Shown: piece by piece, positions 43,964 through 53,518 of the stretch
How the letters are laid out: every line of letters starts with the position of its first letter
Position numbering within the stretch: the first letter of the stretch is position 1
The notes under the pieces: generated by a model
Databases searched by the model: none
What the model was told of the DNA's origin: nothing
What the model saw: only the letters and a program-made list of their open reading frames with translations
Made by a program: the position numbers and the translations under genes
Source: Eunapius fragilis
Taxonomy: Eukaryota > Porifera > Demospongiae > Spongillida > Spongillidae
Reading direction: 5' to 3'
Length of the DNA: 64,000 nucleotides
NCBI GenBank assembly: GCA_963681505.1
Contig: OY811971.1
Span: 23,653,036 to 23,717,035, forward strand

Positions 43964-44455
43964 TAGGTGGTGATGTTCAGGAGGTGGTGGGTGTGAGTTT
44001 AGAAAACATGCATGTGACGGTTAATTAGGCCGGTTTGGGTCTTAGGATATCTGATGTTTAGATTATGGATAACCACTTCATTCCAGGGTATAATTTTGTG
44101 CACATTTCAATATCATTTCAGGTCTCATGGCACAAGTTCCAAAAGGTAAGGTTACATGTAGATCTCCATCCAATCCATCCGTCCAATCCATGTATGTCAT
44201 CTAATGTGGTCATCTCTTCCATCCATCCCATCCCATAACATTATGTATGGAGCTTATAGAGGTGGAAAAGGGTATAAATGACCAAGAAATGGCACCTCAT
44301 TTCTAAGTCATTGCTTTTTATTCATTATTGTAACAGATATGGCCAAAAAAAAAAACTGCTATAAGAAAACATGTTTATGTCATGTTAAGAAGAATACAAG
44401 TCTCTGAGAATACAATGTAACATAATAACAGACAGATGTGTTTCTGGCATTGCCT

Positions 44456-45059
44456 CTACTCCCTGCACCATCGCAGGATGGTAGATGTGGACATAATGTT
44501 ATTTGACCACTCCTTTGCTTGGGTAGCAAGGTAGGTTCGGTAGGTAGGGGCAGATGTCTTCACGATTGCTTTGTAGAAGTTCACAAGACAGATTACTTGC
44601 TTGTTCATCACTGTGCTCTTTGCAAAGCTTAACTCAATTTCTATCCTGTCCTCTGGTACCAATCGGTCCAAAGTGGCTTTTGGATCAGTGAGGGCTGTTT
44701 GAAGCCTGTCAAACTGATTCTCTGACATTACTTTGTATGCCTCCCAGTCAGAGTCTTTTTGGCCAGCCCTCCTAATTCGTCTATGTTGGTTTCTCTTGCG
44801 TTGTGTATAAAACCTTCTGCGATGAGCCCTTTCCATAATTGCAGCTTTCCTTGCCTGGTAGATGGCCACAGGCTGTGTCCCTGACACAATCTTTAGGGTG
44901 TACAGCTGGGGTGTATGTCAGATGGAAGTACCACTTGCACTTGGCTTCGGTGAAACGGATCGCGTCATGATTGATACACATCGAATTTGCCCTGATAAAG
45001 ACCTTTTCCCACACCCTCTCATGCACAGGTTTAGGTTTCTTTCCACTGTGGCTTGCCAT
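44456..45059 (-). CDS. Unrecognised basic protein, probably one frame-shifted gene
   Basis: Two overlapping frames are open: 44781-45059 (MASHSGKKPKPVHERVWEKV, then EAKCKWYFHLTYTP) and 44456-44887 (SGTQPVAIYQARKAAIMERA, then RRFYTQRKRNQHRRIRRAGQ). The second looks like the continuation of the first after a one-base shift near 44880-44900. The joint product would be about 190 residues with a basic middle and an acidic-helical C-terminal half (DRLVPEDRIEIELSFAKS). I recognise no domain. It lies downstream of, and in the same orientation as, the gypsy element at 45420-49990, so it could be unrelated or an accessory fragment. Confidence 0.4.
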
Positions 45060-45419
45060 GTAACCTTACTCCCAAACCCAAAGTCAAATCACCCACGATT
45101 TAAGCACAAATGGATTACATGATAGTGTAATATTATGCATAACCAATGCCGAAAACTTTGATCATAGAACCCCGTACAGCACATTAGCAGTGTTATATAC
45201 ATACAGTGCACGTGCATGAGTTAACACATCATGCAGAGATAGCAAGTATCTCCGTAAACTACATGTACCATGTCCATAAGGGTACTTCCCATGTTACATA
45301 GCTTCCCTTTTTGTTTAGAATGAGTCCCATATTGTCATTGAGGTGGATGCCTTAAAAGATCAGGATATTGATGTGGTACTGGTGCTGGTAGTTCTTCCAC
45401 TGCAAAGAGGACAGGTTCA
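45060..45419. other. No gene recognised
   Basis: Unique sequence between the unknown ORF and the 3' end of the gypsy element. No long terminal repeat was recognised. Confidence 0.4.
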
Positions 45420-45469
45420 TCATCCTCTTCCACTAGTTCTGCATGTGTTCCAGGTGCAGGAGCTGGTGG

Positions 45470-46460
45470 TAATTATACTGGGAACACAGTGGCCTTGCTT
45501 GCTTTTGTAACATTTTGAGAGATACGGATATTAGGTGGACACTGTTCCAATGGATCGAAGTGTACTACTGACGATTTAGTGTATTCTGTATTCTGTATGT
45601 AACTGCACAGAGTCTCACTTTGAATGGAACAGTCCTTGGGTTGTGGGACTTCTTTGCTTTTCCTTTTGGTACTGCTGGGTGCAGTAACCATACCAAATCA
45701 CCAGCTTTGTATTGTTCTCCATGTATCTTCCAGTTGTAGAGCTCCTTCTGTTGCAGTTGTCTCCCACTTTTTCACGACAATACTTGTAGGCTTCTGAGAA
45801 TGACATTTTCATGTTGCAAACTTACTCAGGGACAATCCTCTCACTTTCTCCATGCAGTCCCCCATACATGTGTTCAATTGGGAGCTTTGCTTGCCTGCCA
45901 AGCATGAGGTAATATGGTGTGAATCCAGTAGTAGCTTGAATGCTAGTGTTATAAGAGAAACAAACTTTCTTGAGATGTTGTTCCCACTTAAAAGGGTGTT
46001 CCTAACACAGGTTGCAAGCATACTTCCAAGTGTTCAATTAAAGTGCTCCACAAGCCCATCAGACTGTGGGTGGTATGGTGTGGTCCTGGTTTTTTCAATA
46101 TGAAGGCTTCAGCAGATGTCCTTGATTACCTCTGATGCAAATTGATATAATATGCAATAGCTTTCAGTTAGGCAGCTCGATCGTTGATGACACATACCAT
46201 GGGGACTGAGGGGGGGGGGGGGGAGGGAGGGTTCGAGCGACCAAGCCAGGTCAACTTCACCCCCTCCCCCCTTCCCCCATTTTTCTTCTGTGCCACAGAG
46301 ATTGCTTCCTGGTTGGGTATAGCATATGGCTCCTTCCGTGGAGTAAAATAGTCTCCTACCACCAAGATATAAGTATTTCTAGCATTGCTCTCTGCCAAGG
46401 GACCTAAGATATCAATGGCCACCAACTGCATAGGATAGCCAGTTTGAAGTGATTGAAAAC
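45470..46460 (-). pseudogene. Gypsy integrase, broken
   Basis: MQLVAIDILGPLAESNARN carries the first catalytic Asp region of an integrase core. Further on, in another frame, VCFSYNTSIQATTGFTPYYL, LMLGRQAKLPIEHMYG and a tail with AGDLVWLLHPAVPKG and VHFDPLEQCPPNIRIS are typical of the C-terminal half of gypsy integrases. A G-rich insertion around 46207-46275 and several frame changes disrupt the DDE core. Confidence 0.7.
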
Positions 46461-47118
46461 CAGCACGTTGCTTTGGGGCTGATGTTTTCCTAGTGGCACA
46501 TGCTGAGGAGGTATTGCACCAGTTCTGTAATCATTCAAATGACCTGGCCAGTAGAACCGTTCTTTCAGTTTACCTAATGTCTTCTCCTGACCTTCTGTTG
46601 AGCCTTCAGGCTATTCTGCTAAGACCGTCTCTCGAAGGATCTGAGGTACAATCAACTGCAGATTGGATTCATAATTTCTTCACCAAATGAACGCACGATA
46701 CAGCACACCTTCTTTGACCATTAATCTGTATAAGGTGGTGTCCTTCCATGTTGAATGCCTTTACACTATCTGCAGGAGGGTATTAATTTACTTCCTTTGC
46801 ATGTAACACACGTCTGATTGCAAGCTGCCTGTCTCACATTGTTGTACCCTGCTCAACCAGTGTTGCTAGAATTTCTGGCAGTTTTTTCTTCTTCTCCAGA
46901 AACCGACAGCCTGGATAGGGGCATCTGCATTAGTATGGTTCCTTCCCTTGCAATGGAAAATTTTACTCCGGAAGGTGTTCCAGCCATCAGGCTATTTGCC
47001 CTTCTGGATCCTTAAAACTGCGCAACCATGCATATGAGCTGTTGTCTGTCCTAATAGTAAAGTGCCTTCCAAGGAGGTATGGCTTGTGAAAGATATACTG
47101 CCAGCAGTTCTCATCGTG

Positions 47119-47245
47119 TCACACAGTAGTTCTCTCGGTTTTGCTTAGTAGCCTGCTTCCGTAGGCTATAATGTGTTCAGTTCCATCACTTGTGGCCTGA
47201 GAGAGCACTGCTTCAATTCCAATATCACTGGCATCTGTATCTAGA
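47119..47245 (-). pseudogene. Gypsy RNase H segment
   Basis: VLDTDASDIGIEAVLSQATS and HIIAYGSRLLSKTE are the first-Asp strand and the following strand of an RNase H domain. The segment just before it (CQEAFGDLLNRFVCAP and PRDYILPF) lies at 48020-48128, separated by the inserted hairpin-family copy C. Confidence 0.8.
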
Positions 47246-47545
47246 ACAAGTAAATAAAAACATTCTCTAACGAGAAAGTTGGTGGGCATATAGGATTGAC
47301 AATGTTGGTGTAAAAAGCACGGAAACAAGTGTGACAGAAATGTTACTGGAAAATTGAAATAGGCCTATATTTAGCCCGTTTTCTCAGGCGTGCGCTGCCT
47401 AAATGTGACTGGGCTAAATATAGGCCTATTTCAATTTTCCAGTAACATTTCTGTCACACTTGTTTCCGTGCTTTTTACACCAACATTGTCAATCCTATAT
47501 GCCCACCAACTTTCTCGTTAGAGAATGTTTTTATTTACTTGTTTC
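47246..47545 (+). mobile_element. Hairpin-family copy C: long terminal hairpin
   Basis: About 118 internal arm bases, AACATTCTCTAACGAGAAAG through GGCCTATATTTAGCCC-type sequence, are identical as reverse complements, around a roughly 35-base loop near 47380-47410. A copy-specific variant, GGGCATATAGG rather than GGGATATAGG, is present in both arms. Confidence 0.88.
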
Positions 47546-48017
47546 ATAAGTTTTTTTTTTTTTTTTTAATTAAGAACTTGCTAGAACTTGCTAGATGGCC
47601 ATAGAACTTGCAACAAAATAGGGTATTTCTCGCTGTAGTTTCTTTCTAGATGTGATATGTGTCCAAATGACATGCTAGGATAACGTGCCGGTAAATTCTG
47701 AAGAGATTGGTACTATTGTCGTTCTTTAAAACCGTTCGTAGCTCGAGTTATACCTTCCTAAGGAAGACGACGACGACGACGACGACGAACAATTTTTTTG
47801 GGAATGGGCACGAGAAGCAGGTTCTTTGTTTGTCTGGAAGCGCATAGTTTAATGACATGAAACTAGCATGAAAACGTAGATCTAGGTGTTGTCGTTCGAT
47901 TGCTGCAGCGAGATAAGTGATCCGTTTCTCCGTTGTCCCTCCCGACGCGATTTAAAAATTTTAATGACATTCATCATTCCTCAATCAATCCTATATTGAA
48001 CCTGCTGACGCAGGTTC
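47546..48017 (+). mobile_element. Hairpin-family copy C: body and 3' end
   Basis: After ACTTGTTTC the body has GTTCTTTAAAACCGTTC with CGAGTTAT, a (GAC)7-like tract near 47768-47788, CGTTCGATTGC and GATCCGTTTCTCCG. It then has TCAATCCTATAT and a perfect 8-bp stem hairpin (GAACCTGC TGAC GCAGGTTC), ending CAGA before T. The boundaries are fixed by the interrupted RNase H coding sequence. Confidence 0.75.
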
Positions 48018-48128
48018 AGATAAATGGCAGTATATAATCCCTAGGAAAGCCAAAACCGGTGCACAAACAAAGCGGTTGAGTAGATCTCCAAATGCTTCCT
48101 GGCAAGCAGCTGTTCAATTGCAACTCAG

Positions 48129-48650
48129 TCAGACGATGGCTATCTCTGCAAACCCCTGGATGAACCTCCTATAGTACATGTAGTTTGTTGCAAAGCCCAG
48201 AAATTGTTGTACCTCTTGTGCTGACTTCGGTGTGGGCCATGATGCTACTTTTTCTGGATCAACCTGTAATCCATCTTCGCCGACAATGTGTCCCAAATAT
48301 TTCACCTGCTTTTGCAATGAGTGCACATTTATCACATTTAAGCCTGTACTTCTGATCCGGTCAAATACTGCCTTGATATTGTCAAGATGTTCATCCATAG
48401 TTTGCCCTTGAATAATCACATCATCCTAGTAAACGTAAACTCGACAGTGGGACCATTGCAGTCCAGCCAACACCAAGTCCATGAGACGTTGAAATGTGGC
48501 TGGGGCATTGCACAGTCCGAAAGGCATGACTTTGAATTCATACATGTAGAGACCTTGTGTTGTGCAGAAGGCGGTTTTGTGACAGTCATCTTCTGACATC
48601 TTCACTTGAGCCAGAATTTCAGACTATGACCTACGCATACCTCTTAGGAG
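48129..48650 (-). pseudogene. Gypsy reverse transcriptase palm and thumb, with a stop in the active-site motif
   Basis: [33 protein letters not shown] and, after the active site, VKYLGHIVGEDGLQVDPEKV are canonical RT blocks. At the Y-x-D-D motif the codons read Tyr, TAG, Asp, Asp (stop at 48426-48428). The enzyme cannot be made from this copy. Confidence 0.82.
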
Positions 48651-48659
48651 GAAAAAAGG

Positions 48660-49383
48660 TAGATAAACCTCCAGTCCAACACAACCGATTTTGGCTGGTC
48701 TTCATATCACTCTGGTTGTGCCACCATGGTGGCTGGCTGTAGCAGTTGCCTCTAATCTACGTAGGCAACATGGAACATAGCTTTGTCAGGACATAATGTC
48801 AGAAACTGTTCAGTGCAAGTAGCCAGACCCACTAATGGAAAGATACCTGTCTGCCTGTTGAACCCTCTGGACTATCCGGTAACTATGTATCAGGGAACAA
48901 ATGTATCAGGGAACAAACATTGATGAATTGGAAGAGGTAGATGGTGACAGCCTTCAAGTGAACATTGTACAGGGTAGAAGCAAGTCTAGCCACCAATATG
49001 TGTTTGCAGAAAAGAAACGACTCATTTGGTCATCAGCGGAAAGTGCTGGAGATCATCTCTTTACCACAGAGAAAGCAATTTTGTGACTTGCTCCTGAGTT
49101 ATGCTGATATCTTTGCCAGCAATGACGAAGACATTGGGCATACTAGCAGGTTGAAACATCACATCCATACAGGAGATGCCAAAACAATCCGTCAATCTAC
49201 ACATCCACTTACCACTATGCCAAAAAGAAGTTAGATGACATGCAGAAGCGAAATCTGATTGAACCTTCCAGTAGCCCATGGGCAGCACAAATAGTGCTTG
49301 TTCCACAAAAGGATGGCAGTGTCCAATTCTGTGTCGAATATCAAAAGCTGAATGCAGTGACAACAAAAGATGCATACCCTTAA
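48660..49383 (+). pseudogene. Inverted gypsy segment: linker and RT N-terminal part on the plus strand
   Basis: The plus strand reads VARPTNGKIPVCLLNP, YQGTNIDELEEVDGD, CDLLLSYADIFASND and, in another frame, [20 protein letters not shown]. These are the pieces expected between protease and RT palm, but in opposite orientation to both neighbours. Confidence 0.8.
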
Positions 49384-49990
49384 CAGTTCTCCTGTAGCTG
49401 CATTAATAATACAGCGATGCTTCTCAAGGTAGTCCAGACCGAGTATTCCCTCTCTTGTCAAGGATTCCACAATTACTACTGATGCAGGGAAATGCAAATG
49501 TTTCCCTTGCAGCATCAATTGTTTTTCTTTTCTGCCAAGGACATGAAGCTCGATTCCATCAGCTCCATCTAGCTTTCCTCCTGTCCAAGGTGACAGCTGG
49601 TTTTCGGGACCTTGACCCCATACATCACTACGTATGAGGGTTACTGCTGCCCCAGTGTCTACTACAAGGGAGACAAATTTTTGTCCAACTTGGGCGTGTA
49701 CGTTACTATTTCATGTAAGGTTGAAATAGTAATGCTATGAGCCTCCTTTGTTTGATCACCCTCGTGCTTCCGGTTAATGGATCCGAGGGTCAGACGTTTC
49801 CCTGATGTTGCTGTTGTTTTGGCCCCTGCACTGCCGGCTAACGTCTCCTTGGCAGCTACAATTCCAGCAGGTTACATTGCGTCACCCTTCTTGAGATCCA
49901 CTGTCATGTGTTGTTCGGCGAGTTTGTGTTCAATTCAGTCCAATTGTGAAATCAAATTGTCCAACGCGTATTGCCATGGGGAATTAACTA
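49384..49990 (-). pseudogene. Gypsy retropepsin-type protease and upstream region
   Basis: VGQKFVSLVVDTGAAVTLIR carries the catalytic D-T-G-A motif, and GILGLDYLEKHRCIIN is the second conserved block (I-L-G-x-D). The upstream part (KRLTLGSINRKHEGDQ region) is not clearly Gag. The downstream neighbour is inverted. Confidence 0.75.
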
Positions 49991-50553
49991 CTGCAACTGC
50001 CACTTTTTCCTTTTCTGGAAGAGGCTTACTGTAACTGTCGATGATTCCATTTCGAGAGTAGGATCACCGCTTTGTCTAAAGTCTTCGGTCTTCTCTGCTT
50101 CACGTTGAAAGCTATCATAGGGTGGTTCAGCCCAAGGAAAAAAATCTTGCAAGTTCTGGCATGATTCATGCATGATTTTCCAACCAATCCGTACTCTCCC
50201 CGCAATCTTTCATGTGCGATGCAAGACGTTCATGATCATGCATTATTGTCCGAAAATCATGCATGATTCAGCATGATTCTTTGCAAGATGGCATGGAAGA
50301 TTTTTTCCTTGGGAGCTGTTGGAGATAATGTGTCAGGGCCATCTGCACTCAGGCTCGTCTAGAAGAGTCGGATACGCCTTCTCAACTAGGGTGCAGAGAT
50401 CCTCTGAAAATTCTGCCCAGTCTTCGCTTTTCTTTTTCCTTCGCGCATCCAGCTCAGCTTTGTGCACTCCTTCAATGCCTTCTTGTTGTCATCATAGCTA
50501 GCTCACGTGGTCTCGGGCAAACGCTGGAACGCAAGTTGTGCCCGTCCAATAAG

Positions 50554-51341
50554 CAGTGGCGTAGGAACGATTTTAGCATTGGGGGGGCCAACTTTTTAAT
50601 TTAAATGATCCATGAATGAAAAATATGAAAATCAGTGTATTTATCTTGGTTACAAAAAATTTCCAAAAAGGCACTTCTCCTTTCATTTGAGGAACAAAAC
50701 TTATGCTTCTGTTGGCTGATACATAACGATATCATCGTTGCAACAAAGCCTTTCGCATTTCTCACTACCAGTAGAGTAGTCCTCAGACGGCAGGCGCGGG
50801 ACGTTAATACCTGAGGCTGATAACGCTACGCTAGGAATTGTATCAGAGATAATATATTATCTCTGATTGTATCCAGATATCTGGCAGCGATACCTTCCCG
50901 GTCTGTTTCAGCGGAACGCGCGTCAGTATTCCTCCGTTTGGCATTACCTTGTCCGATCACCCCAGGCACGCCAACTAACTCCCCTGAGCCTCGCTGTTCA
51001 GTGTTATTATCTTCAACAACTTCAAGTGAATTCTTGTACACTTTCGCTGGTTTGGCTATGGATTGAGAACTGGGAAAAATTGTGGTGCCGCTGGGAGGGG
51101 CAGTAAAACATAGAATCGACTTCAAGCCAGAGCGACTGTTCAAACAGACACACGTGCTGTGGTCAGTGTGGTAACTGTGGTTATAACCTATGTATTTTTA
51201 AAAACCGAGTACATGTATTGAATTAATTTCTGCAGCTCGGGGCGAGCATGAGTGGGTACGCAGATTAACACTACGGATCGACGCATGGATTTATATTTAA
51301 TGATTGGGAGGGCCACGGCCCCCCCGGTTCCTATGCCACTG
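50554..51341. mobile_element. Non-autonomous hAT-like element (CAGTGGCGTAGGAACG ends)
   Basis: The ends CAGTGGCGTAGGAACGA and CCGGTTCCTATGCCACTG are inverted repeats; ATAAG flanks both sides as a 5-bp direct repeat. The 788-bp interior has a minus-strand ORF (50826-51143) with no recognisable transposase motif, and a palindrome AGAGATAATATATTATCTCT at 50845-50864. Confidence 0.75.
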
Positions 51342-51790
51342 ATAAGACGCACTTTGACACCTTGAACCACACTAGTTTATTCGCGTTGTCCCACTCATTA
51401 ACCTCGCTGACACTTTCGAAGCGGTAATTTCACTGGGACCAACTCCTGTCGCCCATAAACGTACATGTATCTGGTAACACCAATGGTCTTGCTGCCATCC
51501 TGGCAGCTCTCTAAATGTTTATAGTGTTTGAAAAGTTTTGAACAGTAAGTGGTGCTTATCTATAAAATGTGTGGTAAAGCACGGAAATGAGTATAGTTTG
51601 TGTGTGGGCTGTGTTTTCATTTGGGATGAGAAGTTCAATGACTACATTGCATTAGTTCTTTGAATTTAGTGGAAAAATTGTTGTGAAGCAGTGTGACATT
51701 ACCCCATCTTTTGCAGTGTAGTGTATAGGTTCATCATTTCATCATATCATCTATCCATCCATCTATTCCATCAGTAAATTTTTTTTCCAG
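51342..51790. other. 5' flank of the nuclease/kinase-like gene
   Basis: No ORF of note. A good polypyrimidine tract and acceptor (TTTTTTTTCCAG) ends at 51790, just ahead of the coding start, so an upstream non-coding exon is likely. Confidence 0.45.
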
Positions 51791-51801
51791 CTACATCACC
51801 G

Positions 51802-53202
51802 ATGCTGCGTGAGCTACCGCAACTCATCCCCGCTGTCAGTCTCTCTCTCTCAAAGGCATCCGTTCATAAAGTTGTATCAATTTTGACGAAGCCGCTGGGG
51901 ATGCTCAAAGATAACACTTTTATTAACAATGTATGCCATTTTCCTCGCCCTAACATTTGGGAAGATCTAATAATGTGTCGTTCTGAAGGAGATGCCCAAT
52001 TACATGTTTGGCTATTGATGGGAACTGTTGTGACGGCCTTAAAACTGGACATACATATCACCAATGAAATATCTGTATTCCAGCCATATACCGATTTGTG
52101 GATTCTACTAAAAAAGTCTTTTGAGGGACATTCAATCCCTATTGGTGTTGTAGAAGTGAGGAAGCCTAACTCCAATCTCCACAATGGATGCACACATGGT
52201 CAACTCTATGACTATTTGAAGTTGTTGAAATTAAATTTGAACTTAAACTTTGCAATAGGTATATTGACTAATTTTAATGATTGGCAGGTTCTATGGCTGC
52301 ATGACAATGACGGTGATGCCATAGCTGCTGGAGATATAGACATGCAACAACAATCCAATCATCCAACTTTTACTGCATCTACCAGTGATAATAGTATTCC
52401 TACGTTGAACTTAGATGAATTGAATAATGATAATGAGTCAGACGTGGAATTTACTAGAGATAACGACCCAAGAATTTGTAGTGGAACAACTGTTGTCAGT
52501 AACAAGGATTCTCCTGAAAAGGTTCTATCCTTGCTTGCAACTACCATATGTAAAATGTATACTGTAGTACAGCCTTTATATACTGCACTCATTTCAAAGA
52601 ATCGAGAATTATTTCTCCATACTCCTGAAACTTATTTCTGGGTGCACAGTCCATGGAAGGACTCTGATCACCTTATTTATGACAAGATGCCTCACAGGAA
52701 TTCTAAGCATTTTTACTTTTTGAAAGAAATAGGACAGGGAAGGCATGGCAGGGTGTGGCTGGCATGTTCTTCATCACGAAATGTGTGTGCTATAAAATTT
52801 TATCATACACAAAAAATTACAACACCCGTTGATGCGGAACGTGAGGTAAATGTATGGAAGAGATTGGGATTTAATGGATCACGTGTTGTCACATTGGCAT
52901 CTAGGTGTGCTGTTGTCATGCCATATATGCTGCCCTGCGAGTCTATGATTGTTGAGGGCTTTGAAGAAATGGCCAAAGCTGCAATTGAGAGATTGTCAAG
53001 CTTAGGTTTATGTCACAATAGCATAAGAATTGCCAACATGGGCTACTACAAAACACCTAACAGTAAAGACATATATATATCATTTTTAGATTTGGGATCT
53101 GTTGTCGATTGTGACCAAACTGAAGCATCTGTTCAAATGAATTCTGACCTTAAGAAAGTGTTGGAAAAACTACCTGCTGTTAGTGGCATACCAACAAGAT
53201 AA
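51802..53202 (+). CDS. Restriction-endonuclease-like plus protein-kinase-like protein (Crinkler-type architecture)
   Basis: The 466-residue uninterrupted ORF follows a splice acceptor at 51790. Residues 55-170 look like a PD-(D/E)XK-type fold: PYTDLW, then IPIGVVEVRKP (Glu118, Lys121), GQLYDYLK and FAIGILTNFNDWQVLWL. An acidic linker (about 175-235) leads to a kinase-like domain: EIGQGRHGRVWLA (Gly loop, 309-321), CAIKF (Lys332), VVMPYM hinge, LCHNSIRIANMGY where HRD is replaced by H-N-S but Asn412 is kept, and FLDLGS (D430-L-G). Lack of the catalytic HRD Asp suggests a pseudokinase. Nuclease-kinase fusions are known from the Crinkler/CR family and are abundant in some invertebrates. It appears intact, so it may be a live host or selfish gene. 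The fold assignment of the N-terminal half is inference. Confidence 0.72.
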   Translation: MLRELPQLIPAVSLSLSKASVHKVVSILTKPLGMLKDNTFINNVCHFPRPNIWEDLIMCRSEGDAQLHVWLLMGTVVTALKLDIHITNEISVFQPYTDLWILLKKSFEGHSIPIGVVEVRKPNSNLHNGCTHGQLYDYLKLLKLNLNLNFAIGILTNFNDWQVLWLHDNDGDAIAAGDIDMQQQSNHPTFTASTSDNSIPTLNLDELNNDNESDVEFTRDNDPRICSGTTVVSNKDSPEKVLSLLATTICKMYTVVQPLYTALISKNRELFLHTPETYFWVHSPWKDSDHLIYDKMPHRNSKHFYFLKEIGQGRHGRVWLACSSSRNVCAIKFYHTQKITTPVDAEREVNVWKRLGFNGSRVVTLASRCAVVMPYMLPCESMIVEGFEEMAKAAIERLSSLGLCHNSIRIANMGYYKTPNSKDIYISFLDLGSVVDCDQTEASVQMNSDLKKVLEKLPAVSGIPTR

Positions 53203-53518
53203 ATACAAGATTCATTTACGTCCAGGAATATCACTTAAATTTTTCTTTACTATTTTTTGTAAATTATAATTGTATGTCTAATTGATCATGATAGTTATCA
53301 CATAACCATACATGAACACCTCACATCACACCAGACCACCACATGAATATTATCATGAGCACAGTTGCCCTCCCCCCTCCCCTCCACAACATGCAAGTAT
53401 GGTCCTATCTCATAGCCTTCACTGAATAGAATGAAAGTTATGATGTTGCCTGCTCTTGGCTTTAACTTTGACTACAAGCTACTATAAATTTGCATGCATT
53501 TATTTGTCACATATACAT

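Larger units (their letters stand above)
45420..49990 (-). mobile_element. Decayed Ty3/gypsy retrotransposon with internal inversion and nested insertion
   Basis: Order on the minus strand: protease (about 49730-49384), then an inverted piece carrying the linker and N-terminal reverse transcriptase (48660-49383), RT palm and thumb (about 48640-48129), RNase H start (48128-48020), a 772-base inserted element (47246-48017), the rest of RNase H (from 47245 down), and integrase (about 46450-45470). Stops and frameshifts are throughout. LTRs and a convincing Gag were not found. The protease to integrase order with RNase H before integrase is Ty3/gypsy type. Confidence 0.8.

Noticed and set aside
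47246-47545. The hairpin as a simple TIR MITE or microRNA precursor
   Set aside because: The interrupted gypsy frame shows that the mobile unit extends beyond the hairpin to 48017; the arms are also too long for a typical microRNA precursor. A small-RNA role is not excluded.
50826-51143. 105-residue minus-strand ORF as a gene
   Set aside because: It lies inside a bounded hAT-like element, has no recognised motif and overlaps an open plus frame; kept only as part of the element.
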